Shown here piece after piece: positions 53,537 to 62,798 of a DNA stretch of 64,000 nt; within the stretch, counting starts at the first letter, position 1, and every line of letters starts with the position of its first letter. The translations under genes were made by a program, and so were the position numbers. Source of the DNA: Micromonospora matsumotoense (GTDB lineage Bacteria; Actinomycetota; Actinomycetes; Mycobacteriales; Micromonosporaceae); assembly GCF_900091525.1 (NCBI RefSeq), contig NZ_FMCU01000004.1:186001-250000 (forward strand), in the 5' to 3' direction. The notes beneath the pieces are model-generated. The model saw only the letters and a program-made list of their open reading frames with translations. It was not told where the DNA came from and searched no databases.

Positions 53537-55018
53537 TCAACCGGGCGGCAGCGCGGGTTCGACCATCGCCGCGACGAGCGCGGCCACCGGTACGGTCGCG
53601 AAACCGACCCGGGCGTCGCTGGCCCCGTACGGCAGCCAGAGCAGGCCGGCGTGCACGAGCGCGCCGCAGGAGTAGACGACGTTCGGCACGTACCCGTCGC
53701 GCTCGGTCTCGTCGGGGGCCAGCAGCGCGCCGGGCAGTTCGGCGACGACCCGCTCCGGGCGGTGCAGGTCGAGCAGGAGCGCGCCGATGGCGTACCGGCG
53801 CATCGGGCCGACACCGTGGGTGAGCACGAGCCAGCCCGCGTCCGTCTCGACGGGTGAACCGCAGTTGCCGACCTGGATCAGCTCCCAGCCCCGGCGGGGG
53901 GCGTGCAGTGCTACCGGCCGCTGCCACTGGTTGTCGCCGCCCAGGCTGGTCAGGCCGATGGTCTCCCCGTCGGCACGGCACAGCGCGAGGTGCCGGCCGC
54001 CGACCGTACGGGGAAACAGCGCGACCCCCTTGTTGCGGACGCCCGGACCACGCATCGGGGTGATCTCGAAGCGTCGCAGGTCGGTGCTGCTCAGGGCCCG
54101 GGTGGCGATGCGTTGCCCGTCGTACGCGGTGTAGGTGGCCCGGTACACCGGTCCCGACTCGTCGACGAACCTGACGAACCTGGCGTCCTCCATCCCGTTC
54201 CGCTCGTCCGGGGTGGCCGGCCAGAGCACCCGTTGCGGCAGTCGGCTGTCGGCGGGGAACTCGACGGCGTAGCTGGCCGAACCGGCCCGTCGCAGGTGGG
54301 CCACGGTGGCCGGGGCGGTGCCCCGGGACAGCAGGTCGGCCGGCAGGTCGGCGATGACCCGGTCGAGCAGGGCCTCGTCGTAGCGGGCCGGCAGGGCATC
54401 CAGCACGGTGGCGGACACCTCGTCGTCGCAGTCGATCTCGGCGAGCCCGGCGGCGAGCAGATCGCGGCGGTGCCGCAGCGGAACCCGCCGGCCCACGGTC
54501 AGCGGGCCGGGCCGGGCATCGACGGTCAACTGGTCGCCGGGCCCGAGCACGGCGTCGGCGAACCCGATCGACGACAGGTGCCCCTCGCCGATCTGACGCA
54601 GGCTGATCGCGACCCGGAGCTGCCCCGCCGCCAGCCCGCCCTGGTCGGGGTGGACCACCATGGACGGGTTGCACAACGCGGCGGACTCCACCGCGTACTC
54701 GTGGCTGAAGTAGGCGCCGACCAGCAGGCGGGTGGCCGGGTCCAGGTCCCGGGACCGGGAGGCCCGGTGCCGGACCAGGTCGTAGTGGTGGTGGAAGGTG
54801 CGATCCAGGTCCCGGTGCCGGTCGCCGAAGCGGCGCCGGGCGTCCCGCAGCAGCCGGCCGGTCTCCTCGGCGTCGAGTCGGCAGATCCGGTCGATGAGCG
54901 CCTGCGCCCGGGTACGGGCCACGGCCGCGTCCTCGCCGGGGACGAAGAGCCTGACGACGACCCGGCCCGGGTCGGGGCGCAGGGTGAGGTCCCGCCGGAC
55001 GACCGGGGGTCCGGTCAC
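53537..55018 (-). CDS. Glycoside hydrolase/phosphorylase family 130-like protein
   Basis: 493 residues; GTG start overlaps the preceding gene stop (GTGA). The C-terminal ~300 residues resemble a GH130 propeller: GMEDARFVRFVDESGPVYRATYTAYDG, MRGPGVRNKGVALFPRTVGGRHLAL, LIQVGNCGSPVETDAGWLVLTHGVGPMRRYAIGALLLD. The N-terminal ~190 residues are specific to the long actinobacterial/proteobacterial forms. Classic GH130 enzymes phosphorolyse beta-mannosides. Last gene of a five-gene unit with two GT4 enzymes; probably involved in a cytoplasmic mannoside or related glycan. Confidence 0.8.
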   Translation of the reverse strand: MTGPPVVRRDLTLRPDPGRVVVRLFVPGEDAAVARTRAQALIDRICRLDAEETGRLLRDARRRFGDRHRDLDRTFHHHYDLVRHRASRSRDLDPATRLLVGAYFSHEYAVESAALCNPSMVVHPDQGGLAAGQLRVAISLRQIGEGHLSSIGFADAVLGPGDQLTVDARPGPLTVGRRVPLRHRRDLLAAGLAEIDCDDEVSATVLDALPARYDEALLDRVIADLPADLLSRGTAPATVAHLRRAGSASYAVEFPADSRLPQRVLWPATPDERNGMEDARFVRFVDESGPVYRATYTAYDGQRIATRALSSTDLRRFEITPMRGPGVRNKGVALFPRTVGGRHLALCRADGETIGLTSLGGDNQWQRPVALHAPRRGWELIQVGNCGSPVETDAGWLVLTHGVGPMRRYAIGALLLDLHRPERVVAELPGALLAPDETERDGYVPNVVYSCGALVHAGLLWLPYGASDARVGFATVPVAALVAAMVEPALPPG

Positions 55019-56079
55019 GACCACCGCCGGGCGTGCTGCAGGGTGGAGATGAGCGCGAGGGTCGACTCGGCACCCTGGTTGAGGTTGGGTCCGTGCCGGG
55101 TCAACCCGTCGTAGCCACCGCCGGTGGCCGGGTCCCACATCGGGGTGCCGACGTCGTTGTCGCCGAGGAACCACCCGACGGCCTGCCGCACACCGGTCTC
55201 CCAGCCGGCGTCGCCGGTGACGGTGGCGGCGGTGGCACAGGCGTCGGCGAAGGCGGCCACCTCGATCGGCTGCTGGTCGTGGCGCAGCCGCACCGCGCCA
55301 CGTTCCCAACCGCCGGCCGGCACGACCGACAGCCGCCCGTCGCGCAGTTGGACGTCGCGCAGCCAGGCCAGCATCCGCAGGCCGTTGTCGAGCAGCGGTC
55401 CGTCGTGCCGTAGCTGGCTGGCCGCAATCACGACCTCGGCGAGAGCAGCGCTGGCATAGCTCAGCCGCGGTTGCGGCCAGGGCCAGCCCGGATCGGCCGG
55501 CGGCACCCCGATCGAGGTGGCCGCGTCGGACAGCAGCGCGGCGGCGACCGCGTGGCTGGGGTGACGGCGCAGCACCTCGACGGCACCGAGCGCGGCGAAG
55601 GCCATGGCGTGCGGGGCCGGGCTGCGACGCACGGCTCCCGTGCTGAAGGCGACCAGCGCCTCCTCCCGGATCCAGGGTGCCGGGCTGCGGGCCACTGCGG
55701 TGCCCAGCCCCCACAGCGCCCGTCCCCACCAGTCGCCGAGGCCGGGCTGGTCGGCCCAGTGCCGGTCGAGGCCGAGCCGGTTGTGGAAGGCGCCCCGGGA
55801 GTTCTGCGCGTGGGTCAGGAAGGCGAGGTAGCACTCCGCGAGCCGGAGCACCGCGCCGGTCGGCTCCGGCTCACGGCTGGTGACGACGAGGCCGCGGGCG
55901 ACGTCGTCGGTGCAGTAGCCGTGCCGCCGCCGCACGATGGCGTGCCGGGCGTGTTCGAACAGCCCGGTGTCGTCGCTCAACCGGGCGAGGTGGGCGAAGC
56001 TCGGTGCGGGCGTGGCCGGTCGGCGGGCAGCGGACGGGCTGCCGGCCGGTGGACCGGCCCGGCCGACGGTCGCGGTCAC
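55015..56079 (-). CDS. Alpha/alpha-toroid protein linked to glycosyltransferases
   Basis: 354 residues; GTG start overlapping by GTGA. Helical repeats with HGYCTDDVARGLVV, NSRGAFHNRLG, IEVAAFADACATAATVTGD and GGGYDGLTRHGPNLNQGAESTLA motifs, the style of (alpha/alpha)6 barrel proteins found next to GT4 enzymes and GH130. The catalytic role is uncertain: it could be a glycosidase or an epimerase-like barrel. Confidence 0.7.
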   Translation of the reverse strand: MTATVGRAGPPAGSPSAARRPATPAPSFAHLARLSDDTGLFEHARHAIVRRRHGYCTDDVARGLVVTSREPEPTGAVLRLAECYLAFLTHAQNSRGAFHNRLGLDRHWADQPGLGDWWGRALWGLGTAVARSPAPWIREEALVAFSTGAVRRSPAPHAMAFAALGAVEVLRRHPSHAVAAALLSDAATSIGVPPADPGWPWPQPRLSYASAALAEVVIAASQLRHDGPLLDNGLRMLAWLRDVQLRDGRLSVVPAGGWERGAVRLRHDQQPIEVAAFADACATAATVTGDAGWETGVRQAVGWFLGDNDVGTPMWDPATGGGYDGLTRHGPNLNQGAESTLALISTLQHARRWS

Positions 56080-57215
56080 GCCGACACCCCGCTGACCACG
56101 GGCGGCCCGGTGGCGGTGAGCCGGTCGGCGAGGGCCGCGTACCGGGCCGCCACCGCCGGCCAGCGCAGCTCGGCGGCCACCGGTCGACGGCGGCCGGCGA
56201 GTCGGGCCGCCAGGCCCGACTCCGTCAGGATGCGCCGGACCGCCGTGGCCAGCGCCGTCGGGTCCGCATAGGGTACGACCAGACCGGGCCCGCCGGTGAG
56301 CAGCTCCACGGCGTGCGGGAACGGGGTGGCCACGACGGGAATCCCGGCGGCCACCGCCTCGACGAGCACGCCGGAGGTGACCTGCTCGCGGGAGTCGTAC
56401 GGGAGCAGGACCACGTCGGCGGAGCGGATCAGCGCGCCGAGCGTGGCCGAGTCGTGGTAGACCGCCTGGTAGTCCACGGTGTGTGCGACACCCAGTTGCG
56501 CGCCGAGTTGGTGCAGGCCCGCCCGGTACCGCTCGCCCTGCTGCTCGATCACCTTGGGGTGGGTGCGGCCCGCGACGGTGAAGGTGGGGGTCGGTTCGAG
56601 GTCCTGCAACCGGGCCAGCGCCCGCAACGACCACTCGATGCCCTTGCCGGGGCCGAGCAGCCCCCAGGTGAGCAGGTGCGGACGGGTGCGGCGGGGGCCG
56701 GACCGGCCGACCGGGTCGGCGGTGCCGTGCGGGATGACGGTGACCCTGGTCGGGTCCACGGTGTAGCCGACGAGCAGCCGGTCCCGGGCGGTGTCGGTCA
56801 TCGTGACGACCGCCGCCGCCTCGGCGACGATCTGTTCCAGCAGGGACCGCTGCCGGGGGGTGGGCTGACGCAGCACGGTGTGCAGGACCACGATGCTCGG
56901 CACGTCCAGCCGACGCAGCAGCGGCAGGACGTCCCGGCCGTCGATGCCGGGATAGATGCCGTACTCGTGCTGGACGACGGCGATGTCGTAGGTGTTCAGG
57001 GCGGCGGCGGCTTCCCGCCAGCCACCCGGGGTCCGCGCCGACCAGGTGTGCACCACGCCGGGCGGGGTAGCCCCCTCATCGTCGGTGCCGTCGGTGACCC
57101 GGACGACGCCGCCGGGTTCGCCGCCCCCGGTGAGGTGCGCGGCCAGCGCGGCGTTGAAGGTGGCCAGGCCGCACCGGGTCGGTGGGTGGGTGCTGAGAAA
57201 ACCGTAGCGGGGCAT
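56076..57215 (-). CDS. GT4-family glycosyltransferase
   Basis: 379 residues. GT-B fold: PRYGFLSTHPPTRCGLATFNAALAAHL at the start, HEYGIYPG, TWGLLGPGKGIEW for the donor-binding loop, and SADVVLLPYDSREQVTSGVLVEAVAAGIPVVATPFPHAVELL with the E-x7-E pattern of retaining GT4 enzymes. Donor and acceptor are not evident. Confidence 0.9.
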   Translation of the reverse strand: MPRYGFLSTHPPTRCGLATFNAALAAHLTGGGEPGGVVRVTDGTDDEGATPPGVVHTWSARTPGGWREAAAALNTYDIAVVQHEYGIYPGIDGRDVLPLLRRLDVPSIVVLHTVLRQPTPRQRSLLEQIVAEAAAVVTMTDTARDRLLVGYTVDPTRVTVIPHGTADPVGRSGPRRTRPHLLTWGLLGPGKGIEWSLRALARLQDLEPTPTFTVAGRTHPKVIEQQGERYRAGLHQLGAQLGVAHTVDYQAVYHDSATLGALIRSADVVLLPYDSREQVTSGVLVEAVAAGIPVVATPFPHAVELLTGGPGLVVPYADPTALATAVRRILTESGLAARLAGRRRPVAAELRWPAVAARYAALADRLTATGPPVVSGVSA

Positions 57216-57338
57216 GGGTCTGGCCTTCCGATTGTCGGCCGCGGCCCGGGGTGACGGGCGCGACGCGGGCCGGCGGGTGTCGCCGGGGGAACAGGGTGGC
57301 CGGGCGCGGGGTCCGGCCGGGCGGCGGACGTCGGCCGG

Positions 57339-58361
57339 TCAGCGCCTTCCGCGCCAGGGCGAGCCGATGAGCTGTTCGTAGACGGCCAGGTAGTCGGTGA
57401 CCATCCGGTCCGCGCCGAAGCGCAGCCGGGCCCGTTCCCGGCAACCGGCCCGGTCGATTCGCCCGATCCCGGCGACCGCGGCGGCGGCCTGCGCCACGGT
57501 GTGCACGAGCGACCCGGTGACCCCCTCGTCGACGACCTCCGGCATCGATCCGCGCGCGAACGCCACGACGGGTGTGCCGCACGCCATCGACTCCACCACC
57601 GACAGTCCGAACGGCTCGTCGAAGGCGATCGGGTGGAGCAGGGCGGCGCTGACGCCGAGAACCTCCGCGCGGCGGCGGGGGCCCACCGAGCCGAGGAAGA
57701 CGACCTGTTCGCCGTCGATGTGCGGGGCCACCTGTTCGGCGAAGTACCGCTCGTCCTGCACGATGCCGCAGATGGTCAGGGGCCGACCGGCCAGCCGGGC
57801 GATCTCGATGGCGGTGTGGGTGCCCTTGTCCGGGTGGATCCGGCCGAAGGCGACCAGCCCCGGGCCGGCCTGCGGGCTGAACGGCAGCGCGGTGAGGTCC
57901 ACGCCGTGGTGCACCGTCGCGACGTAGTCGAGCCCGGCGGCCCGGTCCGCGTCGGAGATCGACACGTACGACGAGCGGGCCCGGGCGTACGCGGGCAGGA
58001 TGGCGGCGCCGGAGAAGCCGTGCACGGTGGTGAGCAGCGGCGCGCGGCAGTGCTCGGCGAAGGCGAGCGGCAACCAGTCGAGGTGGCTGTGCACCAGATC
58101 GAACTCCGCCGCACGGGCGAACGCGTGGGAGACGTGCATCGCCTCCCAGACCCGCCCGTCCATCGACGGGTCGTCGGCGTACCCGCGGGGGCACACCCCG
58201 TCGAGGGTGGCGGAGGTGACCGAGTCCAGCGTCGCGAAGAGGGTCACGTCCACGCCGCGGGAGGTCAGACCCTCGGCGAGCAGGCCGGTCACCTGCTCCC
58301 AGGGGCCGTAGTGGTGCGGCGGCGTCCGCCACGCGACCGGCCCGAGCAGGGCCACCCTCAC
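57339..58361 (-). CDS. GT4-family glycosyltransferase
   Basis: 340 residues; GTG start overlaps the small upstream gene (GTGA). Motifs VALLGPVAWRTPPHHYGPWEQV, HSHLDWLP, LVAFGRIHPDKGTHTAIEIA, HPIAFDEPFGLSVVESMACGTPVVAFARGSMPEVV. Together with the second GT4, the toroid protein and GH130 it forms a compact operon seen in several bacterial phyla; the product glycan is not known to me. Confidence 0.9.
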   Translation of the reverse strand: MRVALLGPVAWRTPPHHYGPWEQVTGLLAEGLTSRGVDVTLFATLDSVTSATLDGVCPRGYADDPSMDGRVWEAMHVSHAFARAAEFDLVHSHLDWLPLAFAEHCRAPLLTTVHGFSGAAILPAYARARSSYVSISDADRAAGLDYVATVHHGVDLTALPFSPQAGPGLVAFGRIHPDKGTHTAIEIARLAGRPLTICGIVQDERYFAEQVAPHIDGEQVVFLGSVGPRRRAEVLGVSAALLHPIAFDEPFGLSVVESMACGTPVVAFARGSMPEVVDEGVTGSLVHTVAQAAAAVAGIGRIDRAGCRERARLRFGADRMVTDYLAVYEQLIGSPWRGRR

Positions 58362-58531
58362 GGGGACGGCGCGTCGACGAGGGCGGCCGGATCGAGCCGC
58401 AGGGTCGCGAGCAGGCCCGAGTGCTTGTCCGGGTCCACCCACTCCGGCAGTTCCCGTTCGACCCAGGCGGCTCTGGCCGGCTGGCCCCGCTCCCGTAGGG
58501 CGTCGACGATCCGGTTCCTGGCGATCCTCAT
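58358..58531 (-). CDS. Small conserved protein leading the GT4/GH130 operon
   Basis: 57 residues; ATG at 58531 with GGGAG 7 nt upstream. Sequence RIARNRIVDALRERG ... LPEWVDPDKHSGLLATLRLDP predicts two helices. Overlaps the GT4 gene, so it is co-translated. Function unknown. Confidence 0.65.
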   Translation of the reverse strand: MRIARNRIVDALRERGQPARAAWVERELPEWVDPDKHSGLLATLRLDPAALVDAPSP

Positions 58532-59106
58532 CGGGTGCTCCCTCATGAAGCCGTGGGGGTGTTCGTGGGCCCTTCGGCGTGCGGAAGAGGGCGTGCTGGT
58601 CGTCCTCGTCGGTACGGGCCCACGTCGGTGCGGCCCAGCCGGGCGGGTGCGGGGGAGAACAGCCCGTCCGCGCGACGAACGGTGCCGGCCGCCGGGCGGC
58701 CGGGATGCGGAGGACGTCGTCGCGGTGATCATCATGGATCAGGCCCGTCAGGCCGACTACGGCGAACTGGCGGGGCCACCGGGGACCCGAGCGACAACGC
58801 CACCGTACGCCTCATCCGGCAGGAAGACACCATGGTGGCCGGCGAACCACCGCCCCGGGTGACCCCCCGCGGGCCGGAACAGGTCGGTGGCGCCCCGGGT
58901 ACTCCGTCCGTGTCAGACGAGGGCGGGTCGGCCGGCGGGGTGCGGCGGATCGATCTGTCGATGGCGGAGGCTGGGCCGGCCGACGTCGAGAGGTCTCACC
59001 ACGGCATTGACCTGCGTGGCTTCACCGCGTCGAGATCAACTTGTCACGCCCGTGACACGATCCGGCTCAACAGTGGGTCATCGTCGCCCACCCCTCAAGG
59101 AGCGTC
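58532..59106. other. Divergent intergenic region with a palindrome
   Basis: 575 nt between the GT4 operon and the small gene before the amidase. No supported gene. TGTCACG-CC-CGTGACA (59042-59057), a perfect 7-bp-arm palindrome 50 nt upstream of the ATG at 59107, looks like a dimeric-regulator site. Confidence 0.45.
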
Positions 59107-59406
59107 ATGGCCCCCACCCCACCGACCGACGCCGAGCTGGACGTCCTCATCCGCGCCCGGCTCGCGTCGCTCGGCATCGATCTCGACCAGCTCCCACCCG
59201 GCACCACCGCCGACCCGCAGACCGGCTCCCCCGGCCGGGACTCCGTCCTGGCGTCGCTGCGCTCCTTCGTCCGCGGCACGGTCGGCACCCTCGCCGCCTA
59301 CCAGCCGCCGACGCCGGCCGGCACCGACCCGGCCGTGGCCAGGGCACTGTCCCAGCAGCCCGCGCCGATGCTCTACCCCTCGATCAGCACGGAATGGCGG
59401 AAGTGA
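59107..59406 (+). CDS. Small protein encoded with the amidase
   Basis: 99 residues; AAGGAG upstream of the ATG. Its stop overlaps the amidase start (TGATG). DAELDVLIRARLASLGIDLDQLPP and DSVLASLRSFVRGTVGTLAAYQPP are helical; a final APMLYPSISTEWRK follows. No signal peptide. Probably an accessory or folding partner of the amidase; family not recognised. Confidence 0.7.
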   Translation: MAPTPPTDAELDVLIRARLASLGIDLDQLPPGTTADPQTGSPGRDSVLASLRSFVRGTVGTLAAYQPPTPAGTDPAVARALSQQPAPMLYPSISTEWRK

Positions 59407-61052
59407 TGAGCACAGCACCTGCCGACCGCGGCGTCGACCGTCGCGCCTTCCTCGCCCGGACATCCGCGCTGGCCACCGCCTCGGCGGTCGGCGGCATCGT
59501 CGGGCTGCCCGCCGTGGCCTCGGCGGCCGGCGACAGCCGAACATCCGCCGTGCCGGCGGGCCGCTACAACCCGGCGCTGGCCGTGCCGAACGCCTACGTC
59601 AAGCCGCGCCCGGAGGCGGTGGCCGACCCGACCGAACTGACCGTCGCCGAGGCGGCCTGGCTGATCCGGGCTGGCAAGCTCACCCCGCAGCAGCTGGTCG
59701 AGGCGTACCTGGCCCGGATCTCCACCAACGAGCCGACCTACCAGGCGTTCAACCTGGTGCTCGCCGACCAGGCGGTCAAGGCGGCCCGGGCGATGGCGAA
59801 GAAACCGCACCGGGGCGCGTTGCACGGCATCCCGCTGGCCATCAAGGACAACTACTACACCGCCGGGGTGCCGACCACCGCCAGCTCGTACCTGTTCGCC
59901 GACTTCCGGCCCCCGTACGATGCCACGGCGGTGACCCGGCTGGTCACCGGCGGCGGGGCGATCGTGCTGGGCAAGACCCAGATGGGTCCGTTGGCCACCA
60001 CCCGGGCCACCACCCCGAGCGGGGTGGTCACCACGGTCAACGCCTGGACCCCGACCAACGCGGGCACCGACCCGGGCGGTTCCTCCACCGGCACCGCCAC
60101 CGCCGTGGCGGGACGGCTCGCCACCTCCGGCACCGGCACCCAGACCGGTGGGTCGATCACCGCGCCGTCCAACGCGCAGAACCTCACCGGCCTCAAGCCG
60201 ACCATGGGTCGGGTGTCGCTGCACGGGATCATCCCGCTCAGCTACACCCGCGACCATCCCGGTCCGCTGGCCCGTGACGCCAAGGACGCGGCCATCATGC
60301 TCACCGCGATGGCCGGCGAGGACCCGGCCGACCCGCGCAGCCAGGGCCTGCCCGAGGTGCCCAAGCTGATCGACGCGGCCACCCCGGCCTACCAGGGCGG
60401 CAAGCTGAAGCTGCGGTGGAAGACCCGGATCGGGGTGCTGCCCGGCTTCACCGCCGGCGCCTCGGAGACCGCGCTGGCCCGGCAGGCCTACCTGGCGAAG
60501 CTCGCCGCGATCACCGGCGCGACGATCGTCGACGTGCCGCTGCCCGACGAGTGGGAGCTGCTCACCGGCACCGCGTTCAACAACGTACGGCTGCCGGAGC
60601 GCACCGAGCCCTTCCTGCCCTACCTGCGCACCGACCTGCGCGGTTTCGGGGTTTCGGTGACCGGCTGGTTGCAGGGCGCGCTGCTGGGCGGCAGCGAGTT
60701 CATCACCGGTCAGCGGGCCAAGCTGCTGCTGATGGAGCGGGTGCTGGACCAGCTCTTCGCCGACTGCGACGTGGTGGTGCAGACCGGCCCGGTGCCGTTC
60801 GACATCCTCGGCCTGCCGGAGATCGCCTTCCCGATCGGGTTCACCGGCGCGGGCCTGCCGATCGGCACCATCCTCGGTGGCCTGCCGTACGGCGAGGACC
60901 GGCTGCTGTCGGTGGCCGCCGCCTACCAGGCGGTGACCGACTGGCATCTGCGCCGACCGGCCGATCCGCCGGCCACCCCGGCGGCGGCGCGCGGCGCGGC
61001 CCCGGCCGGCCTGCGGCTCACCGCCGAGGAGGTCGCCCAGCTCAGCCAGTGA
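59406..61052 (+). CDS. Tat-exported amidase-signature enzyme
   Basis: 548 residues. Twin-arginine signal (DRRAFLARTSALATASAVGG). The amidase Ser-cisSer-Lys triad is visible: Lys in GIPLAIKDNYYT, cis-Ser and nucleophile Ser in TDPGGSSTGTATAVAGRLATSGTGTQTGGSITAPS. Hydrolyses amide bonds of small molecules or peptides outside the cell; substrate unknown. Followed by a strong terminator. Confidence 0.92.
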   Translation: MSTAPADRGVDRRAFLARTSALATASAVGGIVGLPAVASAAGDSRTSAVPAGRYNPALAVPNAYVKPRPEAVADPTELTVAEAAWLIRAGKLTPQQLVEAYLARISTNEPTYQAFNLVLADQAVKAARAMAKKPHRGALHGIPLAIKDNYYTAGVPTTASSYLFADFRPPYDATAVTRLVTGGGAIVLGKTQMGPLATTRATTPSGVVTTVNAWTPTNAGTDPGGSSTGTATAVAGRLATSGTGTQTGGSITAPSNAQNLTGLKPTMGRVSLHGIIPLSYTRDHPGPLARDAKDAAIMLTAMAGEDPADPRSQGLPEVPKLIDAATPAYQGGKLKLRWKTRIGVLPGFTAGASETALARQAYLAKLAAITGATIVDVPLPDEWELLTGTAFNNVRLPERTEPFLPYLRTDLRGFGVSVTGWLQGALLGGSEFITGQRAKLLLMERVLDQLFADCDVVVQTGPVPFDILGLPEIAFPIGFTGAGLPIGTILGGLPYGEDRLLSVAAAYQAVTDWHLRRPADPPATPAAARGAAPAGLRLTAEEVAQLSQ

Positions 61053-61059
61053 CCGTCAG

Positions 61060-61095
61060 GCCGTCCGCCCGCCGGCTCACCGGCGGGCGGACGGC
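61060..61095 (+). terminator. Strong hairpin terminator after the amidase
   Basis: Perfect 16-bp stem GCCGTCCGCCCGCCGG / CCGGCGGGCGGACGGC with loop CTCA, 8 nt past the stop codon. It may also serve the convergent LLM gene. Confidence 0.88.
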
Positions 61096-61209
61096 ACCCG
61101 GCGGCGGACCACAGCCGGCGGGCGGACGTGCCGCCACCAGCGCATCCCGCCCGGCCGGATCGCCGGCAGCGGCACCCGGCGGGCCGGAGTCGACCGGTGG
61201 TGACCGACC

Positions 61210-62079
61210 TCAGCCGATCGTGGTCAGCTTCGGCAGCACCTCCTCGGCGACCCGCCGGGTGAACTCCACCGGGTGCCGGTCCGGGGTGACCTGCACCTCG
61301 GTCACGCCGAGCGCGGCGTATCCGGCCACCTCGGCCAGGAATCCGTCCACGTCGGCCAGCGGCGGTCGCATCACGAGGACCGTCTTGTCGATGGCGTCGT
61401 AGTCGCGGCCCTCGGCGGCGCAGTGCCCCCGCAGCACGTCCAGCTTGTGCGCCACCTCGGCAGGGCTGCTGCCGAACAGGTTGCAGGCGTCGGCGTACCG
61501 GGCCACCAGCAGCAGGGTCTTCTTCTCGCCGCTGCCGCCGATCATGATGGGCGGGTGGGGCCGTCGCAGCGGCTGCGGCGAGTTGAGCGTCTCGGCCAGC
61601 CGGTAGTGCCGACCCTCGAACGGCCCGTTGTCGTCGCTCCACATCTGCCGGCAGATCCGCAGCGTCTCCTCCAGCCGTTCGAACCGCTCGGCCACCGGCA
61701 CCACCGGCACCCCGAGGCCGTGCTGCTCACGCTCGTACCAGGACGCGCCGATGCCGAGCCGGGCCCGGCCGCCGGAGAGCACGTCCAGGGTGGTCACGAT
61801 CTTGGCGAGCAGCCCCGGGTAGCGGTACATCACGCCGGTGACCAGCACGCCGAGCGTCATCCGCGAGGTCCGCGCCGCGACGAAACCCAGCGTCGTGTAC
61901 GCCTCCAGCATCGGCTCCTCGGCCGGGGCCATCGCCTCCATCTGGAAGTAGTGGTCCATCACGGTGAACGATGCGACCCCGGCCTCCTCCGCGATCGTCG
62001 CGGTCTCGATCAGTGTCGGTGCGATCGCCGCCGGATCGGCCGGGGTCGAGTAGTTCCAGTAGTGCAGTCCGAGTCTCAT
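61210..62079 (-). CDS. LLM-class F420-dependent oxidoreductase
   Basis: 289 residues. LGLHYWNYSTPADPAAIAPTLIETATIAEEAGVASFTVMDHYF, VTTLDVLSGGRARLGIGASWYEREQHGLG, and PIMIGGSGEKKTLLLVARYADACNLFG are the standard motifs of F420-dependent luciferase-like oxidoreductases. Substrate not predictable. 24 nt downstream of the tetR gene on the same strand, so perhaps co-regulated with it. Confidence 0.88.
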   Translation of the reverse strand: MRLGLHYWNYSTPADPAAIAPTLIETATIAEEAGVASFTVMDHYFQMEAMAPAEEPMLEAYTTLGFVAARTSRMTLGVLVTGVMYRYPGLLAKIVTTLDVLSGGRARLGIGASWYEREQHGLGVPVVPVAERFERLEETLRICRQMWSDDNGPFEGRHYRLAETLNSPQPLRRPHPPIMIGGSGEKKTLLLVARYADACNLFGSSPAEVAHKLDVLRGHCAAEGRDYDAIDKTVLVMRPPLADVDGFLAEVAGYAALGVTEVQVTPDRHPVEFTRRVAEEVLPKLTTIG

Positions 62080-62103
62080 GCCTCGTCCACCTCCCCACCG
62101 ATC

Positions 62104-62718
62104 CTAGTGGCGTACGGGGCCGCCCGCCCCGGCTGCCGCCGGCGACGCGTCACCGTCCAGCACCGCGCGGGTCAGGGTGGCCAATCCCGCCTCCCAGCGC
62201 GCGTCGGGCCAGTCCCGCAGGTGTTCCACCAGGTCGCTGCGCACGGCTGCCAACAGGGCGTGGGCGAGGTAGTCCGCCGACGCGGGGCCGCGCGCCTCGG
62301 TGACGAGCGCGACCAGCAGGACGTGCCACTCCTCGTACGACCCGGTGCGGTAGGGGCTGCCGTCGCCCGCGTTCTCCAGGGCCAACGTCAGTACCCGACT
62401 GTCCCGTTTGAACCGCACCACCTCGCGGAGCAGGTGCAGGGCGCGCTCCGCCGGTGGACCCCCCGGTGGCGCCGCCGTCAGTGCCGCCCGCAACTGGTCG
62501 CCGCGCTGCGCGTACAGGGCACGGAGCAGCCCCATCCGGTCGCCGAAGCGGCGGAACAGCGTGCCCTTGCCCACGCCGGCGGCGGCGGCGATGTCGTCCA
62601 TCGAGACCTGGTCGGGGTCGGTCGCGGCATCGAACAACCGATCCGCGGCGGCCAGTACGGCCGTCCGGTTTCGTGCCGCGTCGGCGCGCACACGCTCTCC
62701 CCTCGCGAAACGGACCAT
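62104..62718 (-). CDS. TetR-family repressor
   Basis: 204 residues. HTH MDDIAAAAGVGKGTLFRRFGDRMGLLRALY. Divergent from a SnoaL-like/NmrA-like pair; the region between holds two nested inverted repeats of CGGAC/GTCCG type. One overlaps its own start codon, which suggests autoregulation. Confidence 0.93.
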   Translation of the reverse strand: MVRFARGERVRADAARNRTAVLAAADRLFDAATDPDQVSMDDIAAAAGVGKGTLFRRFGDRMGLLRALYAQRGDQLRAALTAAPPGGPPAERALHLLREVVRFKRDSRVLTLALENAGDGSPYRTGSYEEWHVLLVALVTEARGPASADYLAHALLAAVRSDLVEHLRDWPDARWEAGLATLTRAVLDGDASPAAAGAGGPVRH

Positions 62719-62753
62719 CAGTCCGCTACAGTGAAGCGGACCGGCCGTCCGCT
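62711..62753. promoter_or_regulatory. Two TetR operator-like inverted repeats
   Basis: CGGAC-CATCA-GTCCG (62711-62725) spans the tetR start codon. AGCGGAC-CGGCC-GTCCGCT (62735-62753, 7-bp arms) lies just before a TATGGT box (62753-62758) facing the plus-strand genes. The half-sites are the same, so one protein, most likely the divergent TetR, should bind both. Confidence 0.7.
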
Positions 62754-62798
62754 ATGGTAGCCATGCAGCGGGACGGCACCGACGACCAGGGGACAATC

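Noticed and set aside
58733..58860. Short plus-strand frame after an ATCATC-ATG in the gap before the amidase operon
   Set aside because: About 42 codons, no ribosome site and no resemblance to known proteins.
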